Positions 1 through 10,710 of a DNA stretch of 64,000 nucleotides are shown in pieces. The first letter of the stretch is position 1, and every line of letters begins with the position of its first letter. The stretch is from Aplysia californica. Lineage: Eukaryota > Mollusca > Gastropoda > Aplysiida > Aplysiidae. Made by a program: the position numbers and the translations under genes. Location of the stretch: contig NW_004798097.1 in the NCBI RefSeq assembly GCF_000002075.1, positions 129,124-193,123 on the forward strand, written 5' to 3'. A model generated the notes under the pieces. It worked only from the letters and a program-made list of their open reading frames with translations. It did no database searches and had not been told where the DNA came from.

Positions 1-8
1 TCCCTCGA

Positions 9-84
9 ACACACACACACACACACATGCACACCAACACCCCCTGCCCCCGCCACACACACACACACACGCACACACACACAA
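9..84. repeat. (CA)n microsatellite
   Basis: Imperfect CA/ACAC repeats with short interruptions. They lie just downstream (minus-strand sense) of the sorting-nexin exon that ends at 102. Confidence 0.9.
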
Positions 85-101
85 GAAGTCTGCATCCTTA
101 C

Positions 102-232
102 TTCTGCACAGCCTTGCAGTCTCCTTCAAACTGGTCCCCTCTCATCACTTTTGTGTTATCTCCGAGGTGCTTGCGAGACATCGATTCAGCACTCTTGGGA
201 TCAGAGAGGGGCTTGACTGGCAATGGTGGGAT
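102..232 (-). CDS. Sorting nexin, PX-domain exon 2 of 2 visible
   Basis: The minus strand has a CTGCCAG acceptor before 232 and a GTAAGG donor after 102. The 131-nt exon is open in the frame carried over from exon 1966-2211 and reads IPPLPVKPLSDPKSAES followed by a basic stretch ending in DCKAVQK. The IPPLP motif after the RQHED strand is the proline-rich turn of PX domains, and the two exons join at residues GVI-IPPLP without a frame break. Sorting nexins with PX domains bind phosphoinositides on endosomes and act in retromer-type sorting. The exon ends in phase 2, so the gene continues beyond the left edge. The C-terminal BAR region expected of SNX5/6/32 is outside the window. Confidence 0.8.
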
Positions 233-380
233 CTGGCAGACGAAAACACAAAATAGACATATTATTATTCATAATCACTTCAAGTAAAAATAGGTGCTTT
301 ACCCGCAGAATGGGATATGTATGGCATTTGAGTAAACACAAGCCAGTTTGTCCAAATGCTTTGGGACAAAAAAATCTCAT

Positions 381-562
381 TTTAGTTTTAGTAAGATTTT
401 AATGGCACTTGAAACACAATCAGGTTGCATGAGTGCTGAAAATTAGAGGGGTTACCAGATTGTAAATACAAACAAAAGAAGAAGAAGGAGGAGAGATAAG
501 GTCAATAGATGTCTGATAGGGAAGAAGGTGCAAATCATACCAGAGCACCCACCAACCACCCA
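381..562 (-). mobile_element. SINE copy in sorting-nexin intron
   Basis: Read on the minus strand this is the family seen repeatedly in NUP98. It has a TGGGTGGTTGGTGGGTGCTC head, a pyrimidine-rich middle, then a tail with CTCTAAT...CACTCAT and a CTAAAACT end. It is sense-oriented to the sorting-nexin gene. Confidence 0.75.
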
Positions 563-1249
563 TTCTCAATCTTTTAATATAAGAGAGGCTGAATAAGTTG
601 AAGCAGGACCTGGCACACAAGACAAGTTTCTTTGTCAAACTCGGAATAAAATCACTTTATTTTGTAAGTCAGATGCAAGAGAGACAGAGATGCTTTAATA
701 ACAACGGGTCAGCCATAAGGAAATACATGATACAAAACATCAACAAATTTATCTTATACACATAATTTGGCGACAAATTAATGTGTTATCTGATAATTAG
801 AAAATAATTATGACCTGAGAGTGAGAGTCTTCAGTACCGAAAGAGGGATCTGACATTTAAAAAAATCTAGAGGAGCACTAATCTAGGTACCTTTTATCAG
901 CACATACTATACATACTAATTGGGGGGGAGAATGTGGTACCACAAAGAATTTTTTTTGCCATTTCCCTAGAGCTCTTTTGAAAAGCAGCGGGGTAAAACT
1001 ATACATGGTACTGTCAGTATCATATTTTAGTGATCAAGGCGTGGCATGGGGTTCGCAATTTTTAGCTCCAAAAACGAGAAAAAAAAAGAAAAAAAAGCTA
1101 ATTTGCAGTTCAGGAACTGGGACCTTTGCCACACTAGCATGGGCTAGAAAGAATCAACAGTTCAAAAACACGAGGCATAATAACAAAACTGAAACAACAA
1201 CAGTAAAGCAACAACATCAGCAATGACAAAAACAGATACAACTCTACAA
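563..1249. other. Intronic DNA, nothing recognised
   Basis: This is AT-rich sequence within the sorting-nexin intron. I see no coding exon, tRNA or clear repeat on either strand. Confidence 0.5.
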
Positions 1250-1254
1250 CAACA

Positions 1255-1830
1255 ACATTTTTTCTGAGTGAACGAGAATCCAAAAGGCAAGAGCAGCATT
1301 CATCATTCTCAGGAATATATGGAAGTCTAAGGAACTGGGATTGAACACCAAGATGAGGATCTTCAAAACAAACGTGAAGACTGTTCTACTATATGGTTCA
1401 GAGACATGGAGGCTCAGAGCATCAGCAGCAAGGAAACAGCAGAGCTTTGTAAATGGATGCCTACGAAGGACAGTGGGGATCAAGTGGTATGATCGAGTCA
1501 CTAATGCTCAACTGTGGGAAAGAACAAGCCAAAGGCTAGTAAAGGAAGACATACAGGTGAAGAAATGGAAATGGATAGGACACACCCTGAGAAGACCCCC
1601 AACAAGCATCATCAGGCAGGCTTTAACGTGGAACCCACAAAGAAAATGTAAGAAGGGAAGACCAAAGATGACATGGAGGCGAGCGGTACAAGCGGAAATT
1701 GAAAAAGCGGGGGCATCATGGAAACAGATAGAAAAGGATGCTCAGGACAGGCTTTGCTGGAGTAATGCTGTTGATGGCCTGTCTCCACTGGGAGTTAAAA
1801 AGGGCAAGAGAGAGAGAGAACGAGAAGTAT
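1255..1830 (+). mobile_element. LINE fragment, C-terminal reverse-transcriptase ORF end
   Basis: An open stretch encodes motifs typical of the C-terminus of non-LTR reverse transcriptases: KTVLLYGSETW, WKWIGHTLRRP, QALTWNPQ, KKGRPKMTWRRAVQAE and AQDRLCWSNAV. It lies antisense in the sorting-nexin intron. Only the 3' end of the ORF is present, as expected from 5' truncation during target-primed reverse transcription. The clade (RTE-like or a neighbour) is not settled. Confidence 0.85.
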
Positions 1831-1965
1831 ATTTATAGTAATTATCATTTAGAGATTAGATATGGCATGACAGATAAGAAGAAACAACTGAGAGATAGTA
1901 AAAAAGTAGAACCTTCTTGGGCCACTTTGCGACTGCACACAACAAGATCAAAGAAATAAACTTAC

Positions 1966-2211
1966 GATTACGCCCTCTGTAGCATTTCCGGTCACCAAAT
2001 TATGATGAAGCCACTCAATATCTTCATGCTGCCGCAAAACCACACATCCTGATTCCTCAGCCGCCTTCGAGGCATTTATGGTGAACATAATGTTCTCTCC
2101 GCGCTTTATTGCTTCGGTAACAGTCGCTTTGTATAGAGGAAGGGGAGGCATGTTCGCTTCTTGGTTGTCAAAGTTGTTCACTTGTCCAGCAGGCCCAGTT
2201 GTATCATCATC
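1966..2211 (-). CDS. Sorting nexin, PX-domain exon 1 of 2 visible
   Basis: The 246-nt exon (82 codons, phase 0 at both ends) lies between a TCGTAG acceptor and a GTAAGT donor on the minus strand. It opens with an acidic DDDTTGPAGQ stretch, then PLPLYKATVTEAIKRGENI and the PX signature VVLRQHEDIEWLHHNLV. That signature closely resembles the FSVxRQHExFxWLHD motif of SNX5/SNX6/SNX32. The next exon (102-232) supplies IPPLP. The N-terminal exon with the start codon lies further right and was not identified. The exact paralogue cannot be decided from this portion, so no symbol is given. Confidence 0.82.
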
Positions 2212-2261
2212 CTACGATAAAATATACAATGAGCAAACAATTGTTTCAGTAAGCATTTAAC

Positions 2262-2407
2262 AGCACTTACAATAATGCGATCACATGAGTGCCTAAGATT
2301 AGAAGAGGTGTTACAAGCACAAAAAAGAAGGAAAAATACGGACGATTGATGTTTGACAGGAAAGAAGGTGCAAACCACATCAGCGCACCCACCACACCAA
2401 TCACCCA
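2262..2407 (-). mobile_element. SINE copy upstream of sorting-nexin exon
   Basis: Same family as 381-562. On the minus strand it reads GGTGGGTGCGCTGATGTGG, then TTCTTTCCTGTCAAACATC and a GGCACTCATGTGATCGCAT tail. Its 3' end stops about 50 bp before the acceptor of exon 1966-2211, and it is sense to that gene. Confidence 0.75.
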
Positions 2408-3181
2408 TATGAGCTGACAATGGTCACAAAGGAAACATTGTCTAGATTAGGCACAGGCAAGCGCGTCCAAATCGCGGGCCAGATTAATTTAAGAGATATT
2501 TCAAATATCTCACTGGCAGAAAGCAGGAGAGAATGGGGTCAATTTGTTGAAATACCCAACTCTCAAAAGTGAGACTAAAACTGACAACAGACGTCAGACA
2601 CACTGAGTTATTATATTGTTGGTAAGCTGTTAAAATGTGCTAGGCCTAGAATGCAATGTTTTAAAAGAGAGAAGAAAAATCGATTTAATTCTTTTAACAA
2701 TTATAATACCATTTATCTTTTCTTGCTCTTTTGAATATCTAGAATTTGAACGTCAACATAATATTTCTTGAACTCATGCAACCAATACTACAGATAAAAA
2801 TGAACAATAAAAAATTGAGGCTTAGTACATACGTAATTCTTTTTCTTCATCTCTCTCGCTCTCTGTCTCTTTTTCAGTCTCTCTCTCTCTTACTCTCTCC
2901 TTATGGTTGTGATTTTTTATTTATGGTTGTTTCATTGATATTGTTGTTCCTGGTGCTGTTGTTGGAATTGTAGCCGCTCTTTTTTATTGTTAGTTTTTCG
3001 TTTCATTTTTTGTTTGGGTTAGCAGTGGGATTTGGGGTGTGTTTTTGCTTTGTCTCCAAGAGCGAAAATGTTACTTTGTTTTGTTTGTTGCAGTAGCTTC
3101 GCCTGACACTTTGTAAATCATTGAATGTTATGTTGGGAGAGGGTGTCTGAATAAAGAACATGTACTTAGAAAGTAATCTAA

Positions 3182-3185
<4 letters not shown>
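2408..3185. other. Non-coding DNA, nothing recognised
   Basis: AT-rich DNA with a short CT-rich patch at 2850-2900. No exon or repeat family was recognised. Confidence 0.5.
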
Positions 3186-3278
<93 letters not shown>

Positions 3279-3319
3279 ATGTGTATGCCTACATGTGTGT
3301 GAGCAAGAAAGAAAAAAGA

Positions 3320-3393
<74 letters not shown>

Positions 3394-3418
3394 AGAGAAA
3401 GAAAGAGAGAGAGAGAGA
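3186..3418. repeat. (GA)n microsatellite block
   Basis: Two long GA tracts (3186-3276, about 45 units, and 3323-3386) are separated by 46 bp. A shorter GA tract and a G run follow. Open frames across it are low-complexity artefacts. Confidence 0.95.
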
Positions 3419-3915
3419 TGGGGGGGGGGGGAGTACAGAAAATGAAGAAAAGGAAAGGATTTAAGAAAATAAAACACTATTAAAAATAAACTGTACTTCA
3501 TTGATACCCAGTACGACTTTTTTTTTTGGCGGAGGGGGAGATTTACCCTTTTTTTTTTCAAGCAAACACTGCAAAAAGTGATGTGAAAGTGAATGAATGA
3601 ATAAATTTTAAATGAATAAATACATTCTTTTTAAAATAATAAAATCAAATGAATTCATACACATTATATTAGACCTCGCTACCAACAGGCCTGGAAACTA
3701 TTTACTTTAATTTTGAAGACAGACAATTTTATTTTCTAAAATTAATTATCAACTGACTATGGGCTGCATTCATTATTAATCCCTAAATTTACAGGGTCGA
3801 CTCGAAGATCCAGCAGGTCTTAGTTTGCCCATGCCAGTTTTAGATATTCTTCTCAGGTAATTGCTAGTTTTTCTGCACGTCCAATCTTAACATGATAACT
3901 CTTACATCAATCATC

Positions 3916-4223
3916 TTAAACTCTTTAACCATGCAATTATTTTTCACACTTTGACAATGTTTCCCAGATTTTGTGAAACATGTAGCGGGTAATACACACG
4001 CAAAAATATTCATGAAATAGCTAAAACTGAGTCAAACTGAAAAAGGAAGTCGTTTTCGAGTCAAAATAACTCTATTCAGATTTGTAAGAGATTGCATTCA
4101 CAGTAACTGATAATGCTTCATGCGCCCTGGGATCTGATCGGACATTGTACTGGGACCATCCATCGGGGACTGGCCGAGTTCCATTGGACGCTCCCATTGT
4201 CTACTAGAGGTTAATAGAGTTAA
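3916..4223. mobile_element. TTAA-ended repeat, short copy
   Basis: The repeat is bounded by TTAA at both ends with imperfect inverted ends (TTAAACTCTTTAACC and, reversed, TTAACTCTATTAACC). Its body matches the two ends of the larger element at 50747-52107, including GGACGCTCCCATTGTC near the right end. TTAA ends are characteristic of piggyBac-type insertion. Confidence 0.65.
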
Positions 4224-4269
4224 TATTCAGGTGATGAGCCTCAGGCATGCAAGCATTAAACATTGTAAC

Positions 4270-4943
4270 CAAAGGCGGTGGGTAGTGAAAGGCTCAATTA
4301 GGGCTTGAGGCCCCCCCCCCCCTATCCCAAAGTAAATGGTTTCTTAAATAATGAACACTTAAAAAATGTTATGATTGTACGCAATGAACACAGAGTGATC
4401 AACTTGGCAGCTTGCTCGCTTTTATCCAACCATTGTTGTCACTCACAACTATAGTAACCTAACTGTTAATCAAATGTCTTTAAGGGCTCAGCACAGGATG
4501 AGCCCATTCCAATGGCTCCTCGGTAAGGAAAATCTTCTAGTAAAAAGGTAGAGGACTGGAAAAAAGAACACTGTACTGAGGGCTCACGCTCTCCTGGCCC
4601 TGACAATGGGGTGAAAGTCTACGACACACTTTCTCCTAGTGACACAGATACCTACGCACTCATTGGACCTTTAAGTAAGGTGCGTTCTACTTTCCGCGAC
4701 CACACAGCCTAATCCAGCTCATAGACGGAATATACTTGAAGTGCTGGAAAATTATAAAAATTAACAAGTGAATGGAAGACAAAAGGTGACTGTTCTCTAG
4801 TTTGAACGGTTCTCAAAATGCTGTGGCTTACGTAGTGACTAAAGAAAAATCGGTACTGTTTAGTAGGATTGCTTGCTACTTGGTAGTAAAGAAGTGGAAG
4901 CAACCAAAGCCCCACCCAAATTTTGGTCCACCCACCTCCACTG
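4270..4943. mobile_element. hAT-like non-autonomous element, copy 1
   Basis: It is homologous along its length to 7586-8385. The ends are GGCGGTGGG and CCCACC with a CTCCACTG tip. Flanking 8-mers ATTGTAAC (4262-4269) and ACTGTAAC (4944-4951) match 7/8, the target-duplication length typical of hAT elements. There is no transposase frame. Confidence 0.7.
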
Positions 4944-4951
4944 ACTGTAAC

Positions 4952-5984
4952 CATAAGAGATGGGGGAAGTTGGACATACAAAACATGGGAGACAGAGGCC
5001 TACATTTTCATAGGAAGTAGAAGAGCTCGATATCTATGTTGGGAGGATTTCCATAACGAGCGACCACTACGAGAAAGAGTAGAACAGAGGGGTGGAGGGG
5101 TTAGGGGTAGGGAGTACTACTTAAGGATGTGAGTCCCGTTTAACATTATAACTATGGAGAGTGGCTTTTGGCTCTTGACTCCACCGACGATTACTTTTTG
5201 ATGCGTGTGCCGACATGGAGACAAAAATCGTACACGTAGAGGTACGATCTTTGATAGAGAGATATCAAACCTAATTGAAAAACATCAAGTTAGGGTCAAA
5301 TTCAGGGGGTGGCCCCCCCCTGAAAACCTCCTTGTTCAGAACAAGTGAAATTTGACTGCTCATTTTGTAGGCTATTGAAAAATAACAGAGCATCTCTCGC
5401 TCTCGTAGGGATAAACTTCGATTCCGAAATAATTTTGAAGTTAGTATCGATATCCAGTAGGCCTACTCTGTGTGGATGATGCCAACCCCTTACAGACGGG
5501 TAACCAGTCATTTCGTCACACGGTCATCTCGTCACCCCCCAATTAAGTGTGATGAAATGACTTCGCTTTTATATCTCTCCAAAATTGTTATGCTAGTAGA
5601 GATTTGGAGGATCAGCCTAAAGCTTTTTTTAAGTTATATTAAATTATTAATGTAGATTAAATCTTCATCTAAACTGCTCCATAGCTGAACAATAGTTTTT
5701 AAAATAAGGCAAAAACAATGTTTGGTAAAAAGTTAGTAAGGCTTTATTTGAAAGTAAGGGTCTAGCTTTTAACAAATTTCAGTTACCGTACATTTATATT
5801 TTTGCTATTTTATTTTTAATTGTTAACAAAAAGTTAGGATCTTGCCAATCACACCTTTCATCAATACTACTTAAAAACTTTGTTGATCTGACTTGATAGA
5901 TTTCAATATTGTCAATAGGCCTATATTATTAATGAACGGTGTAGCTGATCAGGTAGGCATGACAACTCGCACCCCCCCCCCCCC
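4952..5984. other. Non-coding DNA, nothing recognised
   Basis: Mixed AT-rich sequence with short C and T runs. No conserved exon or repeat family was recognised. Confidence 0.45.
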
Positions 5985-6404
5985 ACAAACGGATAATTAG
6001 AGAAGGTCAGGAGAATGCCATTGGCCGATATATTTATAGTAGTGACAGACATCTTGTTTGGTGTCATTGAGGGATTCCCATTTTGCTGTCAGTCATGGTG
6101 GCAACACGACCGCACGACGGCAGCCTGCAGACTCGGATTAAATCTTAGATTTTCTTTGCAACTTGCAGAACTTTTCGGTTCTGTTCTCTGTGATTGTGCA
6201 GCACTCTTCTTCTGCCCAGATTGATTCTGAAGCTGTACACTACTTAAATAGAGAAGAAGAAGCTTCGCAAAATCATCACTATTTTTATAATCATGATCAG
6301 GTGACGCTTCGGTGGGCATCCCCCTTGCGAGGTCAAACAAGACCGCTGTTACTATAAATATCGGCCAATGGTGTACTCTATATGTTCTGTAATTATCCGC
6401 TTGT
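5985..6404. mobile_element. MITE with about 90-bp imperfect terminal inverted repeats
   Basis: The left arm has CGGATAATTA, then CCATTGGCCGATAT, then TTATAGTA and CTTGTTTG. All four blocks recur in the same order on the opposite strand at 6310-6404. The arms end at ACAAACGG and ACAAGCGG. The open frames in both directions (about 6015-6472) are products of this symmetry. Confidence 0.7.
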
Positions 6405-6604
6405 CTCCCTTCCCGACCTTCCATACACTTCCCCCCAACCCTCACCCAAAAATCGTGATTTGCGATTGCCATGACAATGTACGTTTGATGTTCGCAAAAG
6501 TGTGCTCGCTACAAAATGACTGTCTCCATTCAACATTGTCGATTTGGGGTGTGACAAGATGACTGATATTCAACAGATGGAACCCACATTCTTAAGTAGT
6601 AGCC

Positions 6605-6692
6605 TACCGTGGTAGAAATAGGGGTAGGGTTTGGGGTAGGTTTAGGGTTACGGTTTAGGCTTGGGGTTGGGTTTGGGTTAGGGTTAGGTCTC
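6605..6692 (+). repeat. Degenerate telomere-like (TTAGGG) tract
   Basis: The tract runs through variants of TTAGGG/TTTGGG (GGGTAGGGTTTGGGG, GGTTTAGGGTTACGG) and ends with two good TTAGGG units. It resembles an interstitial telomeric sequence. Confidence 0.6.
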
Positions 6693-6799
6693 TTCTTATA
6701 AATTGTGTTTGTAGGGGTGGTGGGTGGCGCTCCATATGGAAGGCCGAAATTATTGTTAGCTGTAGCTAAATTCACGAGGAACAATAATATTAATAATTT

Positions 6800-7405
6800 T
6801 TAAAATGCAGTGGCTACATTCACGGCGCCCTGAATGCAGTTTGCAGGCGCTGTTGAGGCTACGTTCACAGCACTAAAGCTTCGTTTAACCCCTTCACTGC
6901 CAGCTATGAGCTACATAGCTGTGCCGGGGAAAATTGCTTCAATTACTACAAGCGTCACATAGAGCCCCTAACTCAGAAACTCAATTGAAATCATTATCAT
7001 CACTGTTACAGTCATTCATAATTTCGTCCAGAACTTTTGCAGCTAAAAAGGAAGGTCGATAGACTGGTTTGTTGGATGCCATTGCGAAAAGCAACAAAAA
7101 AAAAACGTACACAACTCAGAACGTCAACACTTCACTTCTTCAAAACAATGAAAATGACGCTCAGATTCACGGGAGACTACTGAGGATTAGCCGTGACACA
7201 GTTTTGACCCTTTAAAAAGAGGAAAATTACACTAAAAATGACTTCATCATAGGCCCGCCGAATCAGCGGGCACATGGCAGTGAAGACGTTAAGGGGAGCG
7301 TCCACTGCCGGTTTAAGTCAGCTGGTTTTAGTCAGTGATGACAGTGACGTATATTTAATATTTTGGCCAGGTTCAAGCGTTCCATCCCATGAGATGAAGG
7401 AAAAC
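6800..7405 (+). repeat. Dispersed repeat split by a piggyBac-type MITE
   Basis: The flanks 6810-6884 and 7293-7405 together match, on the opposite strand, the continuous sequence at about 8925-9110 (GGCGCC...CAGTGGACGCTCC...GGAAAACGAAGC). The middle is the insertion at 6885-7292. Confidence 0.7.
6885..7292. mobile_element. piggyBac-type MITE, copy 1
   Basis: It is bounded by TTAA at 6885-6888 and 7289-7292. The inverted ends TTAACCCCTTCACTGCC and TTAACGTCTTCACTGCC match at 15 of 17 positions. About 400 bp are shared with 24118-24535. Near the right end is a GCCCGC...GCGGGC hairpin. It has no coding capacity. Confidence 0.8.
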
Positions 7406-7585
7406 GAAGCGCCCTTACCGAATTAAAGTCGGGGTATGGGATTATAATATGGAAAATTGGATACGGTAGGCCTATAATGGGAAACACGAGGTGAGAGATG
7501 GGACACAGAAGGTGGGATTCGGTAGATGGGACTGGTCATAAAATGTGTATAAGAATGACTGTATTGAACCGGGTCAGCCAGGGAA

Positions 7586-8385
7586 CAGTGGCGGTGGGTA
7601 GAGAAGGGCTCATGGGCTTGAGCCCCCCTCCCCACCCCCCAGCTCTATCCCAAAACAAATGAAAATAACGAAATAAGCAGTTGAAACTGTTATGATCGCA
7701 CGCAACGAACACAGAGTAATCAACTTGGTGGCTAGCTCGTTTACCCAATCACTGTTGTCACCGCTTACAACTATAGTAACCTAACAGCAAAGAAAATGTC
7801 TCTAGGGCTCAGCAAAAGACGAGCCCATCCCCACTGCCCCTCCATAATAAAATCCCTCATGTAAAAAGGCAGAAAACTGTTAAAAATAACACTGCACAGA
7901 GGGGCTCACGCTCTCCTAGCCCTGACAATGTCAGAGTGAAAGTTTACGACACACTTTCCTCCCCCAGAGAAACAGTGAGTTTATTGGACCTTGGTTATGT
8001 TGTACTTTCCACGACTACGCATCCTAATCCAGCTCATAGACGGTATATGGAGTGCTTTGAGATCATGTTGGTGTGTGCGCCGCTGAGATTTAACAGTTAT
8101 TAAACATCAAACCACTTTTGGGGCAATTTTTCATTTGATGAAAATTAATTAGAGAAATTTGGAGGAGAAACGGCTTCGTCCCCACCATCCAGAAGAATTT
8201 AAACAAAGAGATGGAAGACAAACGTGATTCACCTCGTTTGAATGATTCTAAAAATGAAAAATGCCGCGACTTGCAGAGAGTATAGAAAAATCACCACTGT
8301 TTTGTTCTTATTGCTTGCTATTTGGTGGCAAAGAAGTGGAAACAACCTATGCCCCACCCAAATTTGGGTCCACCCACCGCCACAG
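7586..8385. mobile_element. hAT-like non-autonomous element, copy 2
   Basis: The inverted tips are CAGTGGCGGTGGG and CTGTGGCGGTGGG. They are flanked by CCAGGGAA (7578-7585) and CCTGGGAA (8386-8393), an 8-bp duplication with one mismatch. The body matches 4270-4943. It carries no recognisable transposase. Confidence 0.75.
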
Positions 8386-8449
8386 CCTGGGAACCAACGC
8401 AGAGAGAAAATGATGGGAATCAATTATTCTTATTATAATAATAACAAAC

Positions 8450-8599
8450 ACCCTCTATCTCTCTTTTTCTGTCTGTCTCTCCCCTTTCTCTTTCTCCAAC
8501 CCCCCCTCTCTCTCTATTTTACTCTATCTCTGTGTCTCTCCCTCCCTTTTTCTCTCTCCCCTTCTCTCTTTCTCTCTCTCCCATCCCCCCCCCCCCCCA

Positions 8600-8655
<56 letters not shown>
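8450..8655. repeat. (CT)n tract followed by (CA)n
   Basis: A long imperfect CT/CCT tract with a C run, passing into CACACA at 8637. Open frames across it are artefacts. Confidence 0.9.
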
Positions 8656-8848
8656 TGCCCCCAGACAAAATTGCACGCTTTCAACTTGAGAGTGCTGGAA
8701 CGTTTGTCGGCCCATGTGAGCCCAAGTCTACTGTCTTGCGTGGATGTGAGATAGATCTAGGTCAATTAACATCTTGGTAGGTGTATACATTTTTGTTTAT
8801 ATAGACTTTAGGCAATCCTAATGCGTTGTTGCTTAATTGAGAGTTTCT

Positions 8849-8903
8849 CGTTTTTCCTTACACTGGCGAGCTCTGAGCCAGAGCTCAGTGTAAGGGAAAA
8901 CGA
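8849..8903. repeat. Inverted repeat (hairpin)
   Basis: The arms CCTTACACTG and CAGTGTAAGG, extended by GAGCTCTG and CAGAGCTC, fold around a short loop. It forms the left tip of the repeat at 8904-9240. Confidence 0.75.
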
Positions 8904-9240
8904 TGAATGGTCGAGCGGTTAAGGATCACTGCTTCGTTTTCCTTCAACTCATAGGAAGGAATGCTTGAAGCAGGCTAAAATATAAAATATGTGTCACAGT
9001 CGTCATCACCGGCTTGTACTAAAACCGGCAGTGGACGCTCCGTCTAAACGAAGCTTCAGTGCTGTGAACATAGCCTCAACAGCGCCTGCATACTGCATTC
9101 AGGGCGCCATGAACGTAGCCTGCCAACTACGGTCAAGGCGCCGTGAACGTAGCCTGCCAACAACGGTCACGACGGCGTGAACGTAGCGCAGACTGCATTC
9201 ACAGCGCCATGAACGTAGCTACAAACTAGATCTAGCTAGA
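8904..9240 (-). repeat. Dispersed repeat, uninterrupted copy, with minisatellite end
   Basis: Reverse-strand counterpart of 6800-7405. At the position where the MITE interrupts that copy, this one reads GCTCCGTCTAAACGAAG without insertion, i.e. a paralogous empty site. From about 9103 it contains four to five tandem units of GCGCCRTGAACGTAGCC. Confidence 0.65.
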
Positions 9241-9244
9241 GTGC

Positions 9245-10560
9245 TAGACACTACACACACAGTTTAGGTTTAGGGCTGGATTGATATTTGGTGGACCCCC
9301 TGTGTTTACATGTGAACTAATGCGCATTAGCCATTAGCTATAACAACAGTGGTGGAGTTTCAGGGGGGCTAGCCTCCCTGGAAACATCATCGACTCTTAC
9401 TTTTCCTTTTCCTGGGAAAGGTTTCCAGTTTCAATTTATTACACGCACCCATACAAAAGTCAGCTTTATTAAAGAAAGGCCTTATTAAAAAGTTAAAAGT
9501 GGTCGCTCGTTGCTGATGTCTTTTTGAACGTCCTACTGCAAACCAATTTACCTCCATACTGTTGGCCTTAGATCTAGATCCAAACCAAGAGCAAAGTGAT
9601 CCTTCAGAAAAATTTCTTCGAAGTTCGAACGGCTAGCAGAGAAGTGATAGTAGATTTTCTAGATATTGTTCTTCAACAACATTCAATCCGGAAGGGGCGT
9701 AGTAGAGTTATTTTTGCGATGATCACATGCATTGAAAATAGAAAGGTGAAATGGGTCAAAGGTTATTCGGGTTGGATTTGGAAAATTGTAAATTTTAAAA
9801 CCTGGATCGGGTTGGTAAAAACTGGCATAGACCAAAATGACTAAATTTAGATTCTTTGTAATTATTTCTCAGAATCACGGAATCTGTATTTTAAAAAACA
9901 ATTTTATAATATTGACTGATTGTAGATAATCACATACTTTAACACTTCTAAGTTAAAGATTTTCAAAGGGATAATACGTTATTTACAAATGATTCCATGC
10001 TTGAAATCTTAGACAGCCGCCATATTTATATCGAATAGGCCTAGTTCTCTCCCTTTTCAATTTTCAATGGCGAGCGCGGCCGCCTGGACCTAAATCTACT
10101 TCTGACTGGTTACAGGCAGCTAAGTTTAGATCTATATTGTTTTTTTATAAGTTCAATCACCGAGGACGTAAAGGCAGTTCTTTCAAGGTATGTTGGGTGA
10201 ATATCGTGTCAAGAGCTCTAGATTCTAGTTTGTTAGTGGATTTGGAACGTAGATCTACAAGCCTTTGCAATCGGAGGATGTTCTCAGTCTGACAGTCTGA
10301 AGACGAAGAAGTTCAAATTCTACAAATTGTCGATTGAATTGAATCAAATCATATCATGAGGTTTTTTTTTCCAAGTTCAGCTTGCACCTTGCCCATGTCT
10401 TTGACTTGTAATGTAAAGCAGTTAGCATGGTACATTCTAGGCCTCTCAATTTTAGAACCCTTTCATTTCAATCATTTCACATTGATTTTTTACTCTCATA
10501 CGTCATGATGAAAATACACCATGGGATGGTCATGTACAATTGAGTCTTATTTTATTGGCT
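9245..10560. other. Non-coding DNA, nothing recognised
   Basis: AT-rich DNA with scattered AGATCTAGATC-type words. The open frame at 9596-9844 has no recognisable domain and no splice-site support. Confidence 0.45.
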
Positions 10561-10564
10561 TAGT

Positions 10565-10695
10565 TATTCGCACAGGGTGTGTGAATACTATGAAATTTTA
10601 TTCGCACAGGGTGTGTGAATACTGTGAAATTTTATTCGCACAGGGTGTGTGAATACTTTGAGATGTTATTCGCACAGGGTGTGTGTGAAGAATCG
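10565..10695. repeat. 34-bp minisatellite of near-palindromes, four units
   Basis: Units start at 10565, 10599, 10633 and 10667. Each contains TATTCGCACA-GGG-TGTGTGAATA, arms complementary except for one position. The last unit is altered. A degenerate unit reappears at about 11627-11670, on the far side of the element 10711-11607. Confidence 0.85.
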
Positions 10696-10710
10696 AAAGT
10701 TTCGAAGTGA

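Noticed and set aside
3160-3561. Arg/Glu and Ser/Leu repeat proteins
   Set aside because: Translations of a (GA)n microsatellite.
6089-6472. 127-residue minus-strand open frame
   Set aside because: It spans the MITE at 5985-6404, whose long inverted repeats keep both strands open. No domain.
8904-8940. tRNA-like GGTCGAGCGGTTAAGG sequence
   Set aside because: Resembles a tRNA-Ser/Leu A-box region, but there is no B box and the segment belongs to a dispersed repeat.
9596-9844. 82-residue open frame in intergenic DNA
   Set aside because: No recognisable domain, no splice or promoter support.
10560-10700. CRISPR-like array
   Set aside because: Four 34-bp units are contiguous with no unique spacers. 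Eukaryotic minisatellite.
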